DNA of 64,000 nucleotides from Alteromonas australica (lineage in GTDB: Bacteria; Pseudomonadota; Gammaproteobacteria; Enterobacterales; Alteromonadaceae): positions 1,612,001 through 1,676,000 of the forward strand of contig NZ_CP008849.1 in the NCBI RefSeq assembly GCF_000730385.1, read 5' to 3'. Below the pieces are notes generated by a model. The model worked only from the letters and a program-made list of their open reading frames with translations. It searched no databases and was not told the origin of the DNA. This document shows positions 26,077 to 37,134 of the stretch, piece by piece. The translations under genes were made by a program, and so were the position numbers. Within the stretch, counting starts at the first letter, position 1; every line of letters begins with the position of its first letter.

Positions 26077-29000
26077 ATGCCAAAACGTACCGACATAAAA
26101 AGTATTCTTATCATTGGTGCTGGCCCTATTGTTATCGGCCAGGCTTGTGAATTCGATTATTCAGGCGCTCAAGCGTGTAAAGCCCTTCGAGAGGAAGGCT
26201 ACCGTGTTATTTTGGTTAACTCTAACCCAGCAACCATTATGACTGACCCTGAAATGGCAGATGCAACTTACATCGAGCCAATTCATTGGGAAGTGGTACG
26301 CAAAATTATTGAGAAGGAGCGTCCAGACGCTATTCTTCCCACCATGGGCGGACAAACTGCACTTAACTGTGCCCTTGACCTAGACAAACATGGTGTACTT
26401 GACGAATTTGGTTGTGAGCTTATCGGTGCAACGGCAGATGCTATCGACAAAGCGGAAAACCGAGAGCGATTCGACCAGGCAATGAAAAACATTGGCCTTG
26501 AGTGTCCGCGAGCAGAGATTGCTCATAGCATGGACGAAGCGCATGATGTCCTTAGCCGCATTGGTTTTCCTTGTATCATTCGCCCATCGTTTACCATGGG
26601 TGGCACCGGCGGCGGTATCGCGTACAACATCGAAGAATTTAACGAAATTTGTACTCGAGGTTTAGATCTTTCACCTACTAACGAACTTCTTATTGATGAA
26701 TCGTTGTTGGGTTGGAAAGAGTATGAAATGGAAGTGGTTCGCGACAGAGCCGATAACTGCATCATTGTGTGTACCATTGAAAACTTCGACCCTATGGGAG
26801 TGCATACTGGCGATTCGATCACAGTGGCACCAGCACAAACCCTGACCGACAAAGAATTTCAAATTATGCGTAATGCGGCGATGGCTGTACTACGTGAAAT
26901 TGGTGTTGAAACCGGGGGCTCTAACGTACAGTTTGGTGTAGATCCTAAAACTGGCCGTATGGTTATCATTGAAATGAACCCTCGGGTGTCTCGTTCATCT
27001 GCACTGGCTTCAAAAGCAACCGGTTTCCCAATTGCTAAAGTCGCAGCCAAACTAGCTATTGGCTATACCCTTGATGAACTTGCTAATGACATTACAGGTG
27101 GCCTAACGCCGGCGTCTTTTGAACCGTCGATAGACTATGTTGTAACGAAAATTCCACGCTTTAACTTCGAGAAGTTTGCGGGCGCTAACGACCGCCTAAC
27201 CACTCAGATGAAGTCGGTGGGCGAAGTGATGGCCATTGGTCGTAACCAGCAAGAATCACTACAAAAAGCGCTTCGTGGCTTGGAAGTTGGTGCAAACGGG
27301 CTAAATTCCATGGTGGATTTAGACGACCCGGAAGCCCGTAACAAGGTGATTTACGAACTGCGTGAGCCAGGTGCTGAGCGCATTTGGTATATTGGCGATG
27401 CATTTCGTATGGGCATGAGTGTTGAGGAGGTGTTTAACCTCACGAATATTGACCCTTGGTACCTGGTTCAGTTAGAAGACTTAGTCTTGCTAGAGAAAAA
27501 GGTTGCTGAAACGGGCTTGGCAGGTATTGATGAAACCTTTATGCGTCAGCTTAAGCGTAAGGGCTTTTCTGATTCTCGCTTAGCTGAGTTGACCAAAGTT
27601 GCGGAAAATGATGTACGTGAAACCCGCCGAGGTTTTGGTATTTCACCGGTTTATAAGCGTGTGGATACCTGTGCGGCAGAGTTTTCTACCAGTACCGCTT
27701 ACATGTATTCAACCTACGATGAAGAATGTGAAGCTGCGCCTACGGACAAAGACAAAATTATGGTTTTGGGCGGCGGTCCAAACCGTATTGGTCAAGGTAT
27801 CGAGTTCGATTACTGCTGTGTGCACGCAGCGCTGTCTATGCGTGAGGACGGTTATGAAACAATCATGGTTAACTGTAACCCTGAAACGGTTTCTACCGAC
27901 TATGACACCTCTGATCGCTTGTACTTCGAGCCAGTTACCCTTGAAGATGTCCTTGAGATTGTTGAAAAGGAAAAGCCGAAGGGCGTCATCGTGCAGTATG
28001 GTGGCCAAACCCCACTAAAACTCGCCCGTGCGTTAGAAGCCGCCGGCGTACCCATTATGGGCACATCTCCAGAGGCCATTGACCGCGCGGAAGACCGTGA
28101 GCGCTTCCAGCAAATGGTGAACAAGCTTAATCTTAAGCAGCCTGCGAATGCGACAGTTACCAACGTCGAGCAAGCCCTAGCCATGGCTGAAGAGATTGGA
28201 TTCCCTCTGGTTGTGCGCCCAAGTTACGTTCTTGGTGGTCGCGCAATGGAAATTGTTTACGACATTAAAGACCTTAAGCGTTACCTGAATGAAGCGGTGA
28301 AAGTGTCTAATGACGCCCCTGTTTTGTTAGACCGTTTCTTGGATGACGCAATTGAAGTTGATATCGATGCCATCTGCGACGGCAAAGAGGTGGTGATTGG
28401 CGGTATCATGGAACACATTGAACAAGCAGGTGTTCACTCAGGTGACTCGGCATGCTCATTACCACCACATTCACTGTCTAAAGATATTCAAGATGTTATG
28501 CGCGAGCAAGTACGTGCCATGGCACTCGAACTTGGGGTGGTGGGTTTGATGAATACCCAGTTTGCGATTAAAGACGGCGAAGTCTACCTCATCGAGGTAA
28601 ACCCGCGTGCAGCGCGTACTGTGCCTTTCGTATCGAAAGCGACAGGTGTTCCACTCGCCAAAGTTGCAGCACGTGCCATGGCTGGTGTGACACTGGCTGA
28701 ACAGGGTGTTACTGAAGAAATTATCCCTCCTTTCTACTCGGTAAAAGAAGTTGTACTTCCTTTTGCTAAGTTCCAAGGTGTCGATCCACTATTGGGCCCA
28801 GAGATGCGCTCTACAGGTGAAGTAATGGGCGTGGGTGATACTTTCGAGGAAGCGTATGCGAAAGCTAACTTAGGTGCAGGCGCACCGTTACCCAAGGCAG
28901 GAAAGGCTCTCATCTCTGTACGTGATACAGACAAGAGTAAAATCCTTGGTTTGGCGAAGGCGCTAACCGAAGCTGGCTTTAGTATTGAAGCTACCCGCGG

Positions 29001-29298
29001 AACGGCAGCGACACTTCATGAAGCCGGCATTGAAAGCACGGTAGTGAATAAGCTGTCTGAAGGCCGCCCAAACATTGTTGATGCTATCAAAAATGGTGAA
29101 TATGCCTATTTGATTAACACCACAGAAGGTCGACAAGCCATTACGGATTCTGTCTATATTCGTCGCGAAGCACTTGTGAATAAGGTGACTTATACCACTA
29201 CAATGAATGCGGCATTTGCCACTATTCGTGCGAAATCTGCCGATGACCGTAATAAAGTCGCGTCTGTACAAGAGCTTCACGCAAGACTCGAACACTAA
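26077..29298 (+). CDS. carB: Carbamoyl-phosphate synthase large subunit
   Basis: Synthetase subunit of 1073 residues, same length as E. coli CarB, using two MgATP, bicarbonate and ammonia. Two homologous ATP-grasp halves are visible. The first begins [21 protein letters not shown] near residue 11 and the second [21 protein letters not shown] near 560. A C-terminal MGS-like allosteric domain (about 935-1073) binds regulators such as UMP and ornithine. It directly follows carA and is followed by a strong terminator. Confidence 0.98.
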   Translation: MPKRTDIKSILIIGAGPIVIGQACEFDYSGAQACKALREEGYRVILVNSNPATIMTDPEMADATYIEPIHWEVVRKIIEKERPDAILPTMGGQTALNCALDLDKHGVLDEFGCELIGATADAIDKAENRERFDQAMKNIGLECPRAEIAHSMDEAHDVLSRIGFPCIIRPSFTMGGTGGGIAYNIEEFNEICTRGLDLSPTNELLIDESLLGWKEYEMEVVRDRADNCIIVCTIENFDPMGVHTGDSITVAPAQTLTDKEFQIMRNAAMAVLREIGVETGGSNVQFGVDPKTGRMVIIEMNPRVSRSSALASKATGFPIAKVAAKLAIGYTLDELANDITGGLTPASFEPSIDYVVTKIPRFNFEKFAGANDRLTTQMKSVGEVMAIGRNQQESLQKALRGLEVGANGLNSMVDLDDPEARNKVIYELREPGAERIWYIGDAFRMGMSVEEVFNLTNIDPWYLVQLEDLVLLEKKVAETGLAGIDETFMRQLKRKGFSDSRLAELTKVAENDVRETRRGFGISPVYKRVDTCAAEFSTSTAYMYSTYDEECEAAPTDKDKIMVLGGGPNRIGQGIEFDYCCVHAALSMREDGYETIMVNCNPETVSTDYDTSDRLYFEPVTLEDVLEIVEKEKPKGVIVQYGGQTPLKLARALEAAGVPIMGTSPEAIDRAEDRERFQQMVNKLNLKQPANATVTNVEQALAMAEEIGFPLVVRPSYVLGGRAMEIVYDIKDLKRYLNEAVKVSNDAPVLLDRFLDDAIEVDIDAICDGKEVVIGGIMEHIEQAGVHSGDSACSLPPHSLSKDIQDVMREQVRAMALELGVVGLMNTQFAIKDGEVYLIEVNPRAARTVPFVSKATGVPLAKVAARAMAGVTLAEQGVTEEIIPPFYSVKEVVLPFAKFQGVDPLLGPEMRSTGEVMGVGDTFEEAYAKANLGAGAPLPKAGKALISVRDTDKSKILGLAKALTEAGFSIEATRGTAATLHEAGIESTVVNKLSEGRPNIVDAIKNGEYAYLINTTEGRQAITDSVYIRREALVNKVTYTTTMNAAFATIRAKSADDRNKVASVQELHARLEH

Positions 29299-29353
29299 TG
29301 ACATAACAAGGGATACGCGGTATCCTATTTATATGACATTTATGTGAATGAAT

Positions 29354-29380
29354 AAAAGTGCGCCAGAAGGCGCACTTTTC
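29354..29380 (+). terminator. Intrinsic terminator after carB
   Basis: AAAAGTGCGCC-AGAA-GGCGCACTTTT, a perfect 11-bp stem with a tetraloop and T-rich 3' side, lies 55 bases after the carB stop and before greA. Confidence 0.9.
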
Positions 29381-29415
29381 TGTTTAAAATTAACTAGCTA
29401 GACGAGACTGTATTC

Positions 29416-29892
29416 ATGAGTCAGTATCCAATGACAGCGCGTGGCGCTCAAATGCTGCGTGACGAACTAAATGAGCTTAAAACTAAAACACGCCCACGGA
29501 TTATCGAGGCTATTGCCGAAGCCCGTGAGCATGGCGATTTAAAAGAAAATGCTGAGTATCACGCTGCGCGTGAACAACAAAGCTTTTGTGAAGGTCGTAT
29601 CCAAGATATCGAAGGAAAGCTTTCTAACGCCCAAATTATCGATGTCACAAAAATGGAAAATACAGGTAAAGTCATTTTTGGTACTACCGTAACCATTTTA
29701 AATGTAGATACTGATGAAGAAACGACGTATCGCATTGTGGGTGATGACGAAGCAGATATTAAAAATAACCTTATTTCGGTTAACTCTCCTATCGCTCGAG
29801 GTTTAATAGGTAAAGAACTTGATGACATGGTGACTATTCAAACGCCCGCTGGCACTGTTGAAGTCGAAATCATAGAAGTTGAATACGTCTGA
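29416..29892 (+). CDS. greA: Transcript cleavage factor GreA
   Basis: Rescues backtracked RNA polymerase by stimulating transcript cleavage. 158 residues as in E. coli. The N-terminal antiparallel coiled coil (1-75) carries the tip acidic residues in [13 protein letters not shown] (D and E near 41-44). The C-terminal FKBP-like domain includes [13 protein letters not shown] separate transcription unit between two terminators, downstream of carAB as in several gammaproteobacteria. Confidence 0.97.
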   Translation: MSQYPMTARGAQMLRDELNELKTKTRPRIIEAIAEAREHGDLKENAEYHAAREQQSFCEGRIQDIEGKLSNAQIIDVTKMENTGKVIFGTTVTILNVDTDEETTYRIVGDDEADIKNNLISVNSPIARGLIGKELDDMVTIQTPAGTVEVEIIEVEYV

Positions 29893-29903
29893 CAAACCGT
29901 ATG

Positions 29904-29926
29904 CCAGTGGCTCAGGCCACTGGTTT
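29904..29926 (+). terminator. Terminator after greA
   Basis: CCAGTGGC-TCAG-GCCACTGG followed by TTT, 11 bases after the greA stop. The rest of the region to 30201 holds no gene. CCGATAA near 30070 recalls a flagellar sigma-28 -10 element but lacks a matching -35. Confidence 0.75.
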
Positions 29927-30201
29927 CACTCAGTCTTCTCGGCACCCCTTGTGCCCGTCATAGCTTCATTTCTCATTCATTGTTAAGTCCCTCTTTATCT
30001 CCAAAAATATCTGTGCAACGCCCTGCAATGTCGACAAACCTTAAACTAATTGATAGATGTGAAATACACCGATAATAGGCTACTTTTTGATAGTGTATGT
30101 GTTATTTAGCAATAACCTGATGCGTTTCCCGTATTGCCAACATGGTGTTGATTAAATGACATAACCCGTTACCCCTATCTACAAAGAGGCTGTCATTCGT
30201 T

Positions 30202-32190
30202 ATGGCGTTGAAAAAACTTTCGGTGTTACAGCTTACCATTTTAGGTACAGCCTGCTTGTTCATATCAATTATGTTCCTCGCTTACAAAGACATAAGCGCC
30301 TCTAGAGACGTTTTATCTTCTGCTAATCGAGACATTAAACTAGTGACAATTATTACGGCTGTAGAGCGAGTGGCTCATCATCATGCTGTTGAACGGGGAT
30401 TAACGGCAGGTTTTTTAGGTAATCCAAGTGACGCATCTAGAAACAAAGTGATAAGTCAGAGAAAGAAAGCCGACGCAGCGGTTGAAAAAGTCAACAGCAT
30501 AATGGACTCAGACTGGTCGGAGTCACCGTCGATTAGCGTCATTCTTTCACCGGTATTGGCGCTATTAAACGAAAAGGCTGAAGTGAGAAAGCAAGTAGAC
30601 GAGGCGAATGGGAAGCACGCCTTTACCTATTACAGTAACCTGAATAAACGCGCGTTAAATGCCACCAACGCACTGACCATGCTAGTCAATGCCCCGGATG
30701 CTAAACGGGCATTGTCGCAAGCCTTGCTATTTGCACAAGCCAAAGAAAAAATGGGGCAGCGTCGAGGCAAAGTGAACGCCGTATTAGCCGCAAGACGTAT
30801 CTCTAATCCGGTTAGCCAGCAGATAGCGGCTTATACGAACGAAACCCAGTACATAGAAGAAAAACTGCTGCTGAATTTAGACGGCGACCCATTAATGAGG
30901 TTTAAGGCGTTGATGAACAGTGGCACAAGCCAACAAATTACACAAATAGTCAACGATGTCACCTCCGATAACCCTGACTTCTCTACACTGCCCACGAATA
31001 CAGAGTGGTTCGCCATGGCCACAGAGCAAATCGGTGGAATTGCAGGCCTGCTAAGTGAGCGGTTTGATTACGTGGTCAATAATGTTAACGCGAAAGCAAA
31101 CCGCGCGAACACAAACCTAGTGGTAACATTCGTAGCCATTGTGCTACTCACGCTTTTTATTTTTGTCATATATCGCACTTTGCACGGCATCATTACGCAA
31201 CAGTTAAATAAGTTGGTGGCAAACCTAGATAAAATAGCCAAGGAGGGTGATCTCACCATCGATTTATCAATGAGCACCAAGAACGAACTGGGTGAAATAT
31301 CTCGTTCAGTTAATGCCACCATTCTCGCATTGCGAGATCTTGTCCGTGGGTTAGGCCAATCCATTTTGACGAGTACGCGACTCTCTAATCAATTAGAAGA
31401 CTCCAGTGGCGAAATGCTCGAAGATGCTGGGAAAACCCAACAGCTTACGGCAAATATTGCTTCAGCCATTGAGCAAGTCGCGGCAACCAGTCGAGAAATT
31501 GCTAAAGCAGCGGTAGATACGTTAAGTGCCAGTAAGCAGTTAGACGGATTAGCTGAACAGTCGCTAATGGCGAATGACAAAATTCGTCATAGTATGGAAG
31601 TATTATCTAATGATATTAAAGGTGTACAACAAAATGCCGCCGACATGGAGCAGCAAGTGACAGAAATTGGTTCTATTCTGGATACCATTAACTCGCTTTC
31701 CGATCAGACTAATTTATTGGCGCTAAACGCAGCTATTGAAGCAGCCCGTGCAGGTGAGCATGGCAGAGGTTTTGCTGTGGTTGCCGATGAAGTAAGGAAG
31801 CTTGCGCAAAGTAGTCGTGCTTCCTCTGATAAAATCTCTAGTTTGCTGTCTAATTTAAAAGATGCCAGTGTGATAGTCGTTGCTGATATCAATAAAAACG
31901 TGGCCTCTATCACCAATTCTATGGAAGTGACCAACGAAGGGCGCTCCACCGCGGAAAAAGTAAAGGAAGCTGCCACCAATGTAGAAGGTATGGCTAACAC
32001 GATGTCATCTTCCGCAGAACAACAATCTGCAACCACTTTAGAGATAGCACAAGATGTGGTAAATGTTGAAGAAGCGGCCCGACATGAAGTCAACATTGCC
32101 ACACATTTATCTGAATTATCTGGCGAAATGAAGGAGAATAACCTTCTGCTTCAACGCACAATAGACGGATTTAAAGTGGACAACGAATAG
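30202..32190 (+). CDS. Methyl-accepting chemotaxis protein with NIT-type sensor
   Basis: Membrane chemoreceptor of 662 residues. One helix (about 8-26) leads into a large periplasmic helical region (27-305) resembling the NIT nitrate/nitrite-sensing domain, with the characteristic [15 protein letters not shown] near 55. A second helix (about 310-332) is followed by HAMP (about 333-385). The signalling domain carries the hairpin-tip sequence [26 protein letters not shown] near 515. No CheB/CheR-binding pentapeptide ends the protein (it ends KVDNE). Ligand is inferred only from the domain resemblance. It stands alone, not in a che operon. Confidence 0.9.
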   Translation: MALKKLSVLQLTILGTACLFISIMFLAYKDISASRDVLSSANRDIKLVTIITAVERVAHHHAVERGLTAGFLGNPSDASRNKVISQRKKADAAVEKVNSIMDSDWSESPSISVILSPVLALLNEKAEVRKQVDEANGKHAFTYYSNLNKRALNATNALTMLVNAPDAKRALSQALLFAQAKEKMGQRRGKVNAVLAARRISNPVSQQIAAYTNETQYIEEKLLLNLDGDPLMRFKALMNSGTSQQITQIVNDVTSDNPDFSTLPTNTEWFAMATEQIGGIAGLLSERFDYVVNNVNAKANRANTNLVVTFVAIVLLTLFIFVIYRTLHGIITQQLNKLVANLDKIAKEGDLTIDLSMSTKNELGEISRSVNATILALRDLVRGLGQSILTSTRLSNQLEDSSGEMLEDAGKTQQLTANIASAIEQVAATSREIAKAAVDTLSASKQLDGLAEQSLMANDKIRHSMEVLSNDIKGVQQNAADMEQQVTEIGSILDTINSLSDQTNLLALNAAIEAARAGEHGRGFAVVADEVRKLAQSSRASSDKISSLLSNLKDASVIVVADINKNVASITNSMEVTNEGRSTAEKVKEAATNVEGMANTMSSSAEQQSATTLEIAQDVVNVEEAARHEVNIATHLSELSGEMKENNLLLQRTIDGFKVDNE

Positions 32191-32288
32191 GGGCAACGTG
32201 TTATTAACTGAATTATGTTGCCTTTACGCATTGTTTATACGGTTTTGCGTCTTTACACTGGTCTTATTTAAACGTGAAGAGTAAAGCA

Positions 32289-32831
32289 ATGAAAAAGGAC
32301 ATTGAAACATTAGCGTCTCGCACCGTTTACAAGAATAAATGGCTAACCGTTAGAGAAGATAAAATAGTCAGAGAGAGCGGCAAAGAAGGCATTTACGGCG
32401 TGGTGGAAAAGCCTGATTTTGCCATTATCTTACCGGTACACAAGGATACCATTTATCTTGTTGAACAATATCGCTATACCATAGGCTCTCGCCAACTCGA
32501 ATTACCTCAAGGGGCTTGGGAAGACAACCCAAAAGCCGATCCCTGTGAATTAGCGAAAGGTGAGCTTAAGGAAGAAACGGGAATGCTTGCCGATGAAATG
32601 ATCTATGTGGGGTTTCAATATCTCGCCTATGGTTTTTGTAATCAGGGCTACCATATTTATTTGGCAAAAGGTCTGACCCAAGGTAAGCAATCGCTAGATG
32701 TTGAAGAGGAAGATTTAAAAATCGTACCCATGCCTCTACAAAAATTTCATGAAAAAGTGGTCGGCGGTGAAATAAAAGATGCGTCAACCTGCAACGCTTA
32801 TGGGCTAGCGAAGCTGAAAGGTTTACTCTAA
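32289..32831 (+). CDS. Nudix hydrolase, ADP-ribose pyrophosphatase-like
   Basis: 180-residue Nudix protein, probably hydrolysing a nucleoside-diphosphate sugar such as ADP-ribose. The Nudix core reads KGELKEETGM with the paired catalytic glutamates kept. The usual Arg before the first Glu is Gly, and the LPQGAWEDNPKADP segment upstream is two residues longer than the canonical box. This is a known variant subfamily pattern rather than obvious decay. ATG 32289 is preferred to GTG 32274 because AGAG-type purines precede it, but the choice is uncertain. It converges on the small heat-shock gene across a shared terminator. Confidence 0.85.
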   Translation: MKKDIETLASRTVYKNKWLTVREDKIVRESGKEGIYGVVEKPDFAIILPVHKDTIYLVEQYRYTIGSRQLELPQGAWEDNPKADPCELAKGELKEETGMLADEMIYVGFQYLAYGFCNQGYHIYLAKGLTQGKQSLDVEEEDLKIVPMPLQKFHEKVVGGEIKDASTCNAYGLAKLKGLL

Positions 32832-32851
32832 TCAATCGGGAAAGATAAAAA

Positions 32852-32871
32852 ACGGCGCCATAAGGCGCCGT
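32852..32871. terminator. Bidirectional terminator between the Nudix and hsp20 genes
   Basis: ACGGCGCC-ATAA-GGCGCCGT is flanked by A-rich sequence on the left and CAAAAA on the right, between convergent genes. Flanking runs fit leftward termination of hsp20 less well than rightward, but both are plausible. Confidence 0.7.
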
Positions 32872-32897
32872 CAAAAACCAGGGAACATGAAGATCAA

Positions 32898-33344
32898 TTA
32901 GTTGTTTTCAAGCAACCTTGAACCAATTTCAATTTGTCTTGGTTTCTTCGCTTCTGGAATGACACGCTCCATATCGATGTGTAATAAGCCATTTTCCATG
33001 TCGGCCGCAAGTACTTTTACATGGTCGCCCAACTGGAACTTACGTTCGAAGTTACGCTCTGAAATACCTTTATGTAAAAACTTACGTTCAGTGGCTTCCT
33101 TATCTTCAGTGGCCTTTTTACCCGTAATCGTTAACGTATTTTCCTGAACTTCTATGGTGACATCCTCTTTGCTGAAACCAGCAACGGCCATAGTGACACG
33201 ATATTTATCATCGTCTAGAAGTTCGATGTTATACGGAGGGTAAGTGCTTTGTTTTTCAGCACGAGACGCAGCATCAATTAATGAAGCTAGGTGGTCTGAA
33301 CCAATAAATGAACGGTAAAGTGGAGATAGATCGATAGTACGCAT
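32898..33344 (-). CDS. ibpA: Small heat-shock protein, IbpA/Hsp20 family
   Basis: ATP-independent holdase of 148 residues binding aggregating proteins for later refolding by DnaK/ClpB. The N-terminus MRTIDLSPLYRSFIG and the alpha-crystallin domain (about 38-130, with AVAGFSKEDV and SERNFERKFQLGD) closely follow E. coli IbpA/IbpB. The C-terminal IEIGSRL holds the I-x-I-type motif. ATG 33344 is chosen because GAGG lies eight bases upstream and it aligns with IbpA. An ATG two codons earlier (33350) is too close to that site. It has a sigma-32-like promoter and a leader with ROSE-like sequence. Confidence 0.94.
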   Translation of the reverse strand: MRTIDLSPLYRSFIGSDHLASLIDAASRAEKQSTYPPYNIELLDDDKYRVTMAVAGFSKEDVTIEVQENTLTITGKKATEDKEATERKFLHKGISERNFERKFQLGDHVKVLAADMENGLLHIDMERVIPEAKKPRQIEIGSRLLENN

Positions 33345-33351
33345 AGTCATA

Positions 33352-33368
33352 TCCTCAATATAAAGCAA
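33352..33368 (-). promoter_or_regulatory. Possible ROSE-like RNA thermometer over the ibpA ribosome-binding site
   Basis: On the transcript, UUGCU (33368-33364) precedes AGGA of the Shine-Dalgarno (33355-33352) by eight bases. ROSE elements of heat-shock genes, including E. coli ibpA, pair a U(U/C)GCU motif with the AGGA. The whole leader from the predicted start point is about 90 bases. Pairing was judged by eye only. Confidence 0.5.
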
Positions 33369-33443
33369 TATGTTTAAAAAAATTGTGCCCCGATACTTCG
33401 GCGGCATTTCTGTCGACCTGACCTTTCAGCGCCGACAATTCAT

Positions 33444-33471
33444 ATATAGGGTGAGGAAATGGCTTTTCAAG
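33444..33471 (-). promoter_or_regulatory. Sigma-32-type promoter of ibpA
   Basis: On the minus strand CTTGAAA (33471-33465) is followed by CCCTATAT (33451-33444), with 14 bases between CTTGAA and CCC. This is a good RpoH match. The predicted transcript starts near 33436, leaving a leader of about 90 bases. The remaining AT-rich bases to 33692 presumably contain the ackA promoter. Confidence 0.78.
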
Positions 33472-33692
33472 AAAAAATAGCAAAAAAAAATTAAAATTTT
33501 TTTGTCATCGTTATTTTTCGTTCAGTGAAAGGAGTAATTATTAACCCGGTTGTTGAGAATTACTTTCATTTAAGATGTTGTTTTCATGATATTTAAGCTA
33601 CAATTAAAACTATTGTTTACTAAGTGAAAATGCCCAAAATTGTTACACTTATCCGTGTTTGTATTGTTAACTTCATACCTTAAAGTGATCGA

Positions 33693-34874
33693 ATGAAAAG
33701 AGACGTCGTTGTTTTAAATTGTGGGAGCTCATCGGTTAAATTTGCCATCATAGATGCAGATACCGGTGAAGCAGGATTATCAGGGATAGCGGAAAGTTTA
33801 GGAAATAGCGATGCTAGTCTCACTTTCAAACATAATGGCAGTAAAAATAAAGTGCAATTGTCGCCTAATGCCGGCCATACGGAAGCACTGAATGCGATTC
33901 AAACGGTGATTACCGATACTGGGGTCGCGCCCATTGCAGTTGGACATCGCGTCGTTCACGGTGGTGAGCGTTTCAAGCAAGCCGCATTGGTGGACGACAG
34001 TGTACTCGCTGACGTTGAAAAGTACGCCAGTATGGCACCTTTGCATAATATGGCGAATTTAAAAGGTATTACAACGGCGCAAGAAGCCTACCCAGATTTG
34101 CCTCATGTGGTGGTTTTTGATACCTCCTTTTTTCAAAAGATGCCTGAAAAGGCGTATCTTTATGCGCTTCCGAAAGCGTTGTATCGCGATCACGGCATTC
34201 GACGCTATGGCTTCCACGGCACCAGTCACAAGTTTATTTTAGACAGTACGGCTGCGCTGCTAGATAAACCAGTGGCACAAACCAGTATTATTAGTGCTCA
34301 TTTGGGTAATGGTTGCAGTGTGACAGCCATAGAGCAGGGGATTGCCGTTGATACCAGCCTTGGTTTTACTCCGTTAGAAGGGCTCATTATGGGGACCCGA
34401 AGCGGTGATTTAGACCCAAGCCTACCCGGAACCCTGCAAAATAAACTGGGCAAAACGGCAGATGAAATTAATGATTTGCTGAACAAGTCGTCGGGTTTGT
34501 TAGGCATTTCGGAGTTAAGCAACGATTGTCGAACATTAGAAGATGCTGCACTTGAAGGGCATGAGGGGGCGAAATTAGCCATTGAAATGTTCTGTTATAG
34601 GCTAGCCAAATATATTAGCGGGTACATGATTGCGGTGCCATCACTAGACGCCATCGTATTTACTGGCGGCATTGGGGAAAACTCGTCCCTTATTCGTGAG
34701 ACCACTATGGGTTATTTTTCTCATTTAGGTGTAGATATTGATACCGACAGAAATCTACAGGCGCGGTTTGGTAAAGGCGGCGATATCGCGTCTGATTCAT
34801 CCAATAAGCGTGTTTTTGTCGTACCCACTAACGAAGAGTGGGTGATTGCTGCTGAAGCCGCAACCTTCGCCTAA
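33693..34874 (+). CDS. ackA: Acetate kinase
   Basis: Interconverts acetate plus ATP and acetyl phosphate plus ADP. 393 residues. Family signatures: [13 protein letters not shown] at the N-terminus, the [11 protein letters not shown] segment near 88, [12 protein letters not shown] near 170 containing the phosphate-site histidine, and [12 protein letters not shown] near 325. The pta gene begins 16 bases after its stop, so ackA-pta is an operon. Together they run overflow or acetate assimilation, a link to the CrbS/CrbR-like pair elsewhere in the window. Confidence 0.97.
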   Translation: MKRDVVVLNCGSSSVKFAIIDADTGEAGLSGIAESLGNSDASLTFKHNGSKNKVQLSPNAGHTEALNAIQTVITDTGVAPIAVGHRVVHGGERFKQAALVDDSVLADVEKYASMAPLHNMANLKGITTAQEAYPDLPHVVVFDTSFFQKMPEKAYLYALPKALYRDHGIRRYGFHGTSHKFILDSTAALLDKPVAQTSIISAHLGNGCSVTAIEQGIAVDTSLGFTPLEGLIMGTRSGDLDPSLPGTLQNKLGKTADEINDLLNKSSGLLGISELSNDCRTLEDAALEGHEGAKLAIEMFCYRLAKYISGYMIAVPSLDAIVFTGGIGENSSLIRETTMGYFSHLGVDIDTDRNLQARFGKGGDIASDSSNKRVFVVPTNEEWVIAAEAATFA

Positions 34875-34890
34875 TTTACCAGGAGTTTAT

Positions 34891-37029
34891 ATGTCACGCA
34901 GAATTATGTTAATTCCAGTAGGTACCAGTGTGGGTCTTACTACGGTTAGCATGGGGTTAGTTCGCGCTTTAGAAGAACAAGCCATCAAGATAAATTTTTT
35001 CAAGCCACTAGCCCAACCACGAAGAGGTGATAATGGTGAAGAGCGCTCTACAACCATCATTAGTCACCACTGCAGTGTAAAGCCAATAAAGCCATTTGAA
35101 TTAGGCTATGTGGAACAGATGATCAGTAGCGACAATACTGATGAATTGCTTGAAGAGATTATTGAGCGATTCGAACAGCATCAGCAAAGTGACGCGGTCA
35201 CGGTGATTGAAGGGCTAGTGACCACTCGCCACCACCCTTATGCAGAGCGATTGAACTTAGAAATTAGTCGTGCGCTAGACGCCGATATCGTATTTGTGTG
35301 CGTACCAGGCAATGAAAACCCCGTGGATATTAACCATCGTCTTGAAATTGTGGTGGACACTTATGGCGGCCACAAAAGTAAGAAAGTGGTAGGCTGCATT
35401 TTCAATAAAGTGAATGCACCATTAGATGAGCATGGAAGGCTTCGCGCTGATATTGGTGCAATAGACGCGCCTGAGCACGATGAAGAAAGATGCGAAGCGC
35501 TTCGTTCATTGCCTATTTTCTCTAAAGGTTTAGCCTTTTTGGGCAGTGTTGATTGGAATGCTGATTTAGTGTCGCCTCGCGCAATTGATGTGGCGAAACA
35601 CCTCGACGCTCAGTTAATAAACGAAGGGGATATTGCCTCTCGCCGTCTAAGCAGTGTGACGTTTTGTGCGAGAGAAATTCACAATATGACACATGCGCTT
35701 AAGCCCGGGGCGCTACTGGTACTGTCGGGAGATAGAAGCGATGTGTTCGTTTCTTGTTGCTTAGCGGCGCTCAATGGCACCAAATTAGGCGCACTATTGC
35801 TTACCGGCGGTTATAGTATTGATGAGAATATTCAAAAACTCTGTAACCAAGCTATGGAAACCGGGTTACCAGTGATGTCAGTGAATACTAATACCTGGCA
35901 AACTGCACAAGGCTTGCATGCGTTTAATCAAGAAGTCCCTGTTGATGATAGCTTACGTATCGAAAAAGTCATGGTGCACACCGCAGAAAGTTTAGACGCT
36001 AGCTGGGTTACCTCGCTAACAGAAAAAGTGTCTCGTCAGAAAAAGCTTTCTCCTTCTGCCTTTCGTTTTTATCTCACGAATCGTGCTCGACAAGTGAATA
36101 AGCGCATTGTTTTACCCGAGGGTAATGAACCAAGAACAGTGGTAGCTGCTGCGATATGTGCAAAGCGTGGTTTGGCACGGCCAGTACTTTTAGGTGAAGA
36201 AGCCGAAATTCAAAGGGTGGCAGCACAACAAGGTGTTTCCCTGAGTGAAGGGGTGGAAATTCTCTCACCTTCAGCTATTCGCGGGCAGTACGTGGAAGGC
36301 TTGGTCGCGCTAAGAGGTCACAAAGGCGTTACCGATGTGGTTGCTAATGAACTGCTGCAAGACAATGTCACCTTAGGCACAATGATGCTTCAACACGACG
36401 ATGTCGATGGATTAGTCAGCGGTGCGGTCAACACCACTGCGAATACGATTCGCCCCGCTTTGCAGCTTATCAAAACCGCTGAAAATGCGTCGCTAGTGTC
36501 TTCAGTGTTTTTTATGTTATTACCAGACCAAGTTCTGGTTTACGGCGACTGCGCCATCAACCCCGATCCTAATGCACAGCAGTTGGCTGATATTGCAATA
36601 CAATCTGCTACATCGGCAGAGATGTTCGGCATCGAGCCACGGGTGGCCATGATCAGTTACAGTACTGGCGACTCAGGTGCAGGCTCTGACGTAGAAAAGG
36701 TAAGAGAAGCCACTAAAATTGCACAGTCGCTACGCCCTGATTTACTTATTGACGGGCCGCTTCAGTATGACGCTGCTGCCATTGAAAGTGTGGGGCGCAG
36801 TAAAGCGCCAAATAGCCCCGTGGCGGGCAAGGCCAATGTGTTTGTATTCCCAGACCTAAATACGGGTAACACCACGTATAAGGCTGTTCAGCGAAGCTTT
36901 GATCTTGTTTGCATAGGGCCCATGCTACAAGGTATGAGAAAGCCGGTTAATGACCTAAGCCGTGGCGCTTTAGTTGATGATATCGTCTTTACCATTGCAC
37001 TTACGGCTATTCAAGCGGCGGGCGCGTAA
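34891..37029 (+). CDS. pta: Phosphate acetyltransferase
   Basis: Converts acetyl-CoA and phosphate to acetyl phosphate and CoA. 712 residues, the long form (714 in E. coli). It has an N-terminal P-loop-like/BioD-related region starting [20 protein letters not shown], a central DRTGG-like domain, and the C-terminal catalytic PTA_PTB domain from about residue 390 ([13 protein letters not shown]), including [22 protein letters not shown] 34891 follows CAGGAG and aligns with E. coli Pta. An earlier in-frame start inside ackA is rejected. A terminator follows. Confidence 0.97.
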   Translation: MSRRIMLIPVGTSVGLTTVSMGLVRALEEQAIKINFFKPLAQPRRGDNGEERSTTIISHHCSVKPIKPFELGYVEQMISSDNTDELLEEIIERFEQHQQSDAVTVIEGLVTTRHHPYAERLNLEISRALDADIVFVCVPGNENPVDINHRLEIVVDTYGGHKSKKVVGCIFNKVNAPLDEHGRLRADIGAIDAPEHDEERCEALRSLPIFSKGLAFLGSVDWNADLVSPRAIDVAKHLDAQLINEGDIASRRLSSVTFCAREIHNMTHALKPGALLVLSGDRSDVFVSCCLAALNGTKLGALLLTGGYSIDENIQKLCNQAMETGLPVMSVNTNTWQTAQGLHAFNQEVPVDDSLRIEKVMVHTAESLDASWVTSLTEKVSRQKKLSPSAFRFYLTNRARQVNKRIVLPEGNEPRTVVAAAICAKRGLARPVLLGEEAEIQRVAAQQGVSLSEGVEILSPSAIRGQYVEGLVALRGHKGVTDVVANELLQDNVTLGTMMLQHDDVDGLVSGAVNTTANTIRPALQLIKTAENASLVSSVFFMLLPDQVLVYGDCAINPDPNAQQLADIAIQSATSAEMFGIEPRVAMISYSTGDSGAGSDVEKVREATKIAQSLRPDLLIDGPLQYDAAAIESVGRSKAPNSPVAGKANVFVFPDLNTGNTTYKAVQRSFDLVCIGPMLQGMRKPVNDLSRGALVDDIVFTIALTAIQAAGA

Positions 37030-37057
37030 TACAAAGAGAGTGCTCATTTGCATGGAT

Positions 37058-37094
37058 AAAAGCGGAAATGACCCTGTCATTTCCGCTTTTTTGT
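37058..37094 (+). terminator. Intrinsic terminator after pta
   Basis: AAAAGCGGAAATGAC pairs with GTCATTTCCGCTTTT and a T-rich tail follows. It is long enough also to serve the convergent lnt transcript. Confidence 0.88.
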
Positions 37095-37134
37095 TGCGTC
37101 ATTACCTGTTCACCTTGCGAGTCAAACCGCTGAA

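Noticed and set aside
30050-30201. Flagellar sigma-28 promoter for the chemoreceptor
   Set aside because: CCGATAA matches the -10 element, but no TAAA-type -35 lies at the required spacing.
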